In this document: positions 60,041 to 64,000 of the stretch, piece after piece
Layout of the letters: each line of letters opens with the position of its first letter
Numbering within the stretch: the stretch's first letter is position 1
From: Siniperca chuatsi
Lineage: Eukaryota > Chordata > Actinopteri > Centrarchiformes > Sinipercidae
NCBI RefSeq assembly: GCF_020085105.1
Contig: NC_058043.1
Location: 19,073,667 to 19,137,666, forward strand
Direction: 5' to 3'
Length of the DNA: 64,000 nucleotides
Translations under genes and position numbers: made by a program
Notes under the pieces: generated by a model
The model's input: only the letters and a program-made list of their open reading frames with translations
Told to the model about the DNA's origin: nothing
Database searches by the model: none

Positions 60041-60052
60041 ACTAAATTTACC
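60041..60052 (+). repeat. Left target-site duplication of the RTE insertion
   Basis: ACTAAATTTACC, identical to 63282-63293. Confidence 0.9.
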
Positions 60053-63000
60053 GGGTGACGGGTCAGACCAAGAGCGGTTCAGAAGACCCTTATGGATTAT
60101 TTAAAATCAAGGCCAGTTACGTCGCCCGGATTGGCGCTACCGGGGCCCCACCCTGGAGCCAGGCCTGGGGTGGGTGCCCGACGGCGAGCGCCTGGTGGCC
60201 GGGCCTTTCCCCACGGGGCCCGGCCGGGCACAGCCCGAAGGAGCGACGTGGGGCCGTCCTCCCGTGGACCCACCACCCGCAGGAGGATCCGTAGGGGCCG
60301 GTGCAGAGAGATCTGGGCGGCAGTCGAAGGCGGGGGCCGGCGACCAGATCTCCGGACACAGAAACTGGCTCTAGGGACATGGAATGTCACTTCGCTGGGA
60401 GGGAAGGAGCCTGAGCTTGTGCGGGAGGTTGAGCGTTACCGGCTAGATATAGTCGGCCTCGCCTCCACGCACAGCCTGGGCTCTGGAACCCGTCTCCTCG
60501 AGAGGGGCTGGACGCTCCATTTCTCTGGCGTTGCCCCGGCGGGGGAGGCGGCGGGCTGGTGTGGGCCTGCTCATAGCCCCACAGCTCAGCCGTCACGTGT
60601 TGGAGTTTACCCCAGTGAACGAGAGGGTCGCGTCCCTCCGCCTCCGGGTGGGGGACAGGTCTCTCACTGTTGTGGCGGCCTACGGGCCGAACAGCAGTGC
60701 AGAGTACCAGGCCTTCTTGGAGTCCCTGGGAGGGGTACTAGACAGTGCACCACCCGGGGACTCCGTTGTTCTACTGGGGGACTTCAACGCCCACGTGGGC
60801 AACGACAGTGACACCTGGAGAGGGGTAATCGGAAGGAACGGCCCCCCTGATCTGAACCCGAGCGGTGTTCAGTTGTTGGACTTCTGTGCTAGTTACAGTT
60901 TGTCCATAACTAACACCATGTTCAAGCACAAGGGTGTCCATCAGTGCACGTGGCACCAGGACACCCTAGGCCGGAGGTCGATGATCGACTTTGTTGTCGT
61001 ATCATCTGACCTCCGGCCGCGTGTCTTGGACACTCGGGTGAAGAGAGGGGCGGAGCTGTCAACCGATCACCACCTGGTGGTGAGTTGGATCCGCTGGCGG
61101 GGAGGAAGCCGGACAGACTTGGCAGGCCCAAGCGTATCGTGAGGGTCTGCTGGAACGCGCCTGGCGGAGCCCTCTGTCAGCAGGGTCTACAACTCACACC
61201 TCCGGGAGAGCTTCTCCCAGATCCCGGGGAGGTTGGGGACATTGAGTCCGAGTGGACCATGTTTTCCACCTCCATTGTCGATGCGGCGGCTCGTAGCTGT
61301 GGTTGCAAGGTTTCTGGTGCCTGTCGCGCGGCAATCCCGAACACGGTGGTGGATGCCGGAAGTAAGGGATGCCGTCAGGCTGAAGAAGGAGTCCTATCGG
61401 GCCTTGTTGGCTCGTGGGACTCCCGAGGCAGCTGACAGGTACCGGCAGGCTAAGCGTGCTGCAGCCCGTGCGGTCACAGAGGCAAAAACTCAGGACTGGG
61501 AGAGGTTCGAGAGGCCATGGAGGAGGACTATCGGTCGGCCTCAAAGAAATTCTGGCAAACCGTCCGACGGCTCAGGAGGGGGAAGCAGTGCTTCACCAAC
61601 ACCTTGTGCGGTGCGGGTGGAGAGCTGTTGACCTCGACTGGGGATGTTGTCGGACGGTGGAAGGAATACTTTGAGGATCTCCTCAATCCCGCTGTCACGT
61701 CTTCCGAAGAGGAAGCGGAGGCTGGGGACCGGAGGCGGACTCATCCATCACCCTGGCCGAAGTCACTGAGGTTGTTGGCAAGCTCCTTGGTGGCAAGGCT
61801 TCGGGGTGGATGAGATCCGTCCTGAGTATCTTAAGTCTCTGGATGTTGTGGGACTGTCTTGGCTGACACGTCTCTGCAACATCGCGTGGCGGTCTGGGAC
61901 AGTGCCTCTGGACTGGCAGACCGGGGTGGTGGTCCCTCTGTATAAGAAGGGGACCGGAGGGTGTGTTCCAATCACAGAGGATCACACTTCTCAGCCTCCC
62001 GGTAAGGTCTATTCCAGGGTACTGGAGAGGAGAATTCGATCCGATAGTCGAACCTCGGATTCAGGAGGAGCAGAGTGGTTTTCGTCCCGGTCGTGGAACA
62101 CTGGACCAGCTCTATACTCTCCATCGGGTGCTCGAGGGTTCATGGAGTTTGCCCAACCAGTCCACATGTGCTTTGTGGATCTGGAGAAGGCATTCGACCG
62201 TGTGCCCCGGGCGCTTTGTGGGGAGTGCTCTGGGAGTATGGGGTCCGGGGCCCTTTGCTAAGGGCTGTCCGGTCCCTGTATAACCGGAGCAGGAGCTGTG
62301 TTCGCATTGCCGGCAGTAAGTCAGACCTGTTCCCGGTGCATGTTGGACTCCGCCAGGGCTGCCCTTTGTCACCGGTTCTGTTCATAATTTATATGGACAG
62401 AATTTCTAGGCGCAGTCAGGGGCCGGAGGGTGTCCGGTTTGGGAACCACAGGATCTCATCTCTGCTGTTTGCAGATGATGTCGTTCTGATGGCTTCTTCA
62501 AACCAGGACCTGCAGCATGCACTGGGACGGTTTGCAGCCGAGTGTGAAGCAGCTGGGATGAGAATCAGCTCTTCCAAATCTGAGGCCATGGTTCTTGACC
62601 GGAAAAAGGTGGTTTGCTCTCTTGGCGTGGGTGGGAGTCCTTGCCCCAAGTGGAGGAGTTTAAGTATCTCGGGGTCTTGTTCACGAGTGAGGGACGGATG
62701 GAGCGTGAGATTGACAGGCGGATCGGTGCAGCGTCTGCAGTGATGCGGGCGCTGTATCGGACCGTTGTGGTAAAGAAGGAGCTGAGTCGAAAGACAAAGC
62801 TCTCGATTTACCGGTCAATCCACGCTCCTGCCCTCACCTATGGTCATGAGCTTTGGGTAGTGACCGAAAGGACAAGATCGCGGATACAAGCGGCCGAAAT
62901 GGGCTTCCTCCGCTGAGTGGCTGGGCGCTCCCTTAGAGATAGGGTGAGGAGCTCAGTCACACGGGGGGAGCTCGGAGTAGAGCCGCTGCTCCTCCACGTC

Positions 63001-63281
63001 GAGAGGAGCCAGCTGAGGTGGCTAGGGCATCTGATCCGGATGCCTCCTGGACGCCTCCCTCGGGAGGTGTTCTGGGCATGTCCCACCGGGAGGCGGCCCC
63101 GGGGAAGACCCAGGACACGCTGGAGGGACTATGTCTCTCGGCTGGCCTGGGAACGCCTCGGGATCCCCCCGGAGGAGCTGGAGGAAGTGTCTGGGGCGAA
63201 GGAAGTCTGGGAGTCCCTGCTTAGACTGCTGCCCCCGCGACCCGGCCCCGGATAAGCGGAAGAAGATGGATGGATGGATGG
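60053..63281 (+). mobile_element. Full-length RTE-like non-LTR retrotransposon (possibly Rex3-type)
   Basis: A 3.23-kb insertion, GC-rich against AT-rich surroundings, flanked by the 12-base duplication ACTAAATTTACC (60041-60052 and 63282-63293). It ends with a short (ATGG)n tail. Size of about 3.2 kb, an apurinic-like endonuclease plus reverse transcriptase without a gag ORF, and the ATGG/GATG tail fit the RTE clade; Rex3 of fish is my best guess at subfamily. Confidence 0.88.
60366..63255 (+). pseudogene. Frameshifted endonuclease/reverse transcriptase of the RTE-like element
   Basis: The order of conserved blocks is intact. Endonuclease: LALGTWNVTSL, then [19 protein letters not shown] (about 60778), [22 protein letters not shown]. 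Reverse transcriptase: TGVVVPLYKKG, FVDLEKAFDRVPR (about 62174), LRQGCPLSPVLF, LLFADDVVLM (FADD at 62468-62479), EEFKYLGVLF. C-terminus: LRWLGHLIRMPPGRLPREVF and RPRTRWRDYVSRLAWERLG, ending LLPPRPGPG then TAA at 63253-63255. The blocks fall in different frames (changes near 60540, 61140, 61230, 61510, 61800, 62215 and 62625) and a TGA interrupts at about 62914, so it is dead. Confidence 0.9.
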
Positions 63282-63293
63282 ACTAAATTTACC
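63282..63293 (+). repeat. Right target-site duplication of the RTE insertion
   Basis: ACTAAATTTACC directly after the ATGG tail, identical to 60041-60052. Confidence 0.9.
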
Positions 63294-64000
63294 CTGGCTT
63301 CATGTAAATGTCACTCATGTTCTGAAAGCAGCCAAAGAAATGCACTTTGGGCTTTTGTTATGTTTTCACCTCAGCCACTCGAGAAGTAGTAGAAATTTAA
63401 GTTTAGTTCCCACTTTGTACAAATGCTTTAATCTTTAAAGTACCGCAGACAGAAACTTCCCTTTACAAGAATAAATGCAGGGAAACAGATTGGCCTTTCT
63501 GTGTAACTGTTGCAAACAGAGGCACACAGAGGTGCCAATACCTCCGAAACCCCAGCTAAATTGGATTCTGCATGTCTATGGTCAAGCACCTGAAACAAAT
63601 GCTGATTGGTTAATCACAATTAAAATCAAGAACTAAACCCCAGGAGACTGAATCAGTTACACTTAATGAATACCTCAGAAGTTCTTTGGATCACTGCGTT
63701 TCCCTTGCTGACAGACTTCTTGTGTCGTGATTTCAGATTTGTGTCAATATAATCAAACAAAACTTCTTAAATATCAAACAAAAATAAGAATTTGAAAGAA
63801 TAAAACTAAGCAAAAAATGTCATCTCAAAAGTAAAACTCATAATAAAACAAATTATTTGTGTATTTGTGTATATATTATTGGTCTTTTACTTTTTTTCTC
63901 CTGTTTGCTCAGCCTGACTTTTTGTTTGCAAAACTACACAGAAACTACGGTGGCTGCAAAACTGGAACGGCCCTAACTAGAGCTAATGTTTGGTTTGTCT
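63294..64000. other. AT-rich flank with no recognised feature
   Basis: Unique-looking AT-rich sequence. No exon, RNA gene or mobile element recognised on either strand. Confidence 0.6.

Overview
The window is vertebrate nuclear DNA, almost certainly from a ray-finned fish and probably a spiny-rayed (percomorph) teleost. All genes have many exons with GT-AG introns. The encoded proteins align with fish and mammalian families, and the introns are full of teleost repeats: long-inverted-repeat MITEs, RTE-type and other LINE pieces, Penelope-like remnants, a Tc1 element and many microsatellites. No rRNA, tRNA or CRISPR structure was seen. No operon logic applies.

Layout: (1) 1-6569 has no coding exon and is repeat-rich. 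It is probably intron 1 or 5' flank of arhgef25. (2) 6570-18379, plus strand: arhgef25 (p63RhoGEF/GEFT), exon 2 to stop. (3) 19.1-22.5 kb: non-coding gap where mammals carry SLC26A10. (4) 22548-27382, minus strand: complete b4galnt1 (GM2/GD2 synthase), 10 coding exons, 531 aa. (5) 27.4-32.9 kb: repeats, probably the 5' intron of b4galnt1. (6) 33580-44499, plus strand: complete os9 (ER lectin of ERAD), 15 exons, 670 aa, head to head with b4galnt1. (7) 47560-50088, plus strand: complete c1galt1-like core 1 beta-3-galactosyltransferase, 399 aa, with one GC-AG intron. (8) 50471-52029: a dead Tc1 element. (9) 53637-55314, minus strand: complete tachykinin-3 precursor gene (tac3), 127 aa, tail to tail with c1galt1. 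(10) 60053-63281: a full-length but frameshifted RTE-like LINE with a 12-bp target-site duplication.

The order arhgef25 - b4galnt1 (reverse) - os9 matches human 12q13, without SLC26A10. After os9 the order departs from human: c1galt1 and tac3 follow. Three products act in the secretory pathway (OS9 in ER quality control, B4GALNT1 and C1GALT1 as Golgi glycosyltransferases), but this is conserved neighbourhood, not evidence of co-regulation.

The most interesting locus is tac3. Its splice structure is intact and it encodes a neurokinin-F-type peptide, but the tachykinin signature reads FVSLM instead of FVGLM. The exon that should carry neurokinin B has kept its dibasic borders but lost the FxGLM-G core and the amidation glycine. 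Other points of note: microsatellites that directly form the 3' splice-site regions of arhgef25; a short upstream ORF and a GC-AG intron in c1galt1; an ERSE-like element before os9; opposed poly(A) signals 7 bases apart between c1galt1 and tac3; and an old internally deleted sibling of the RTE element at 3.4 kb. Exon borders were set by eye from splice consensus and reading-frame continuity.
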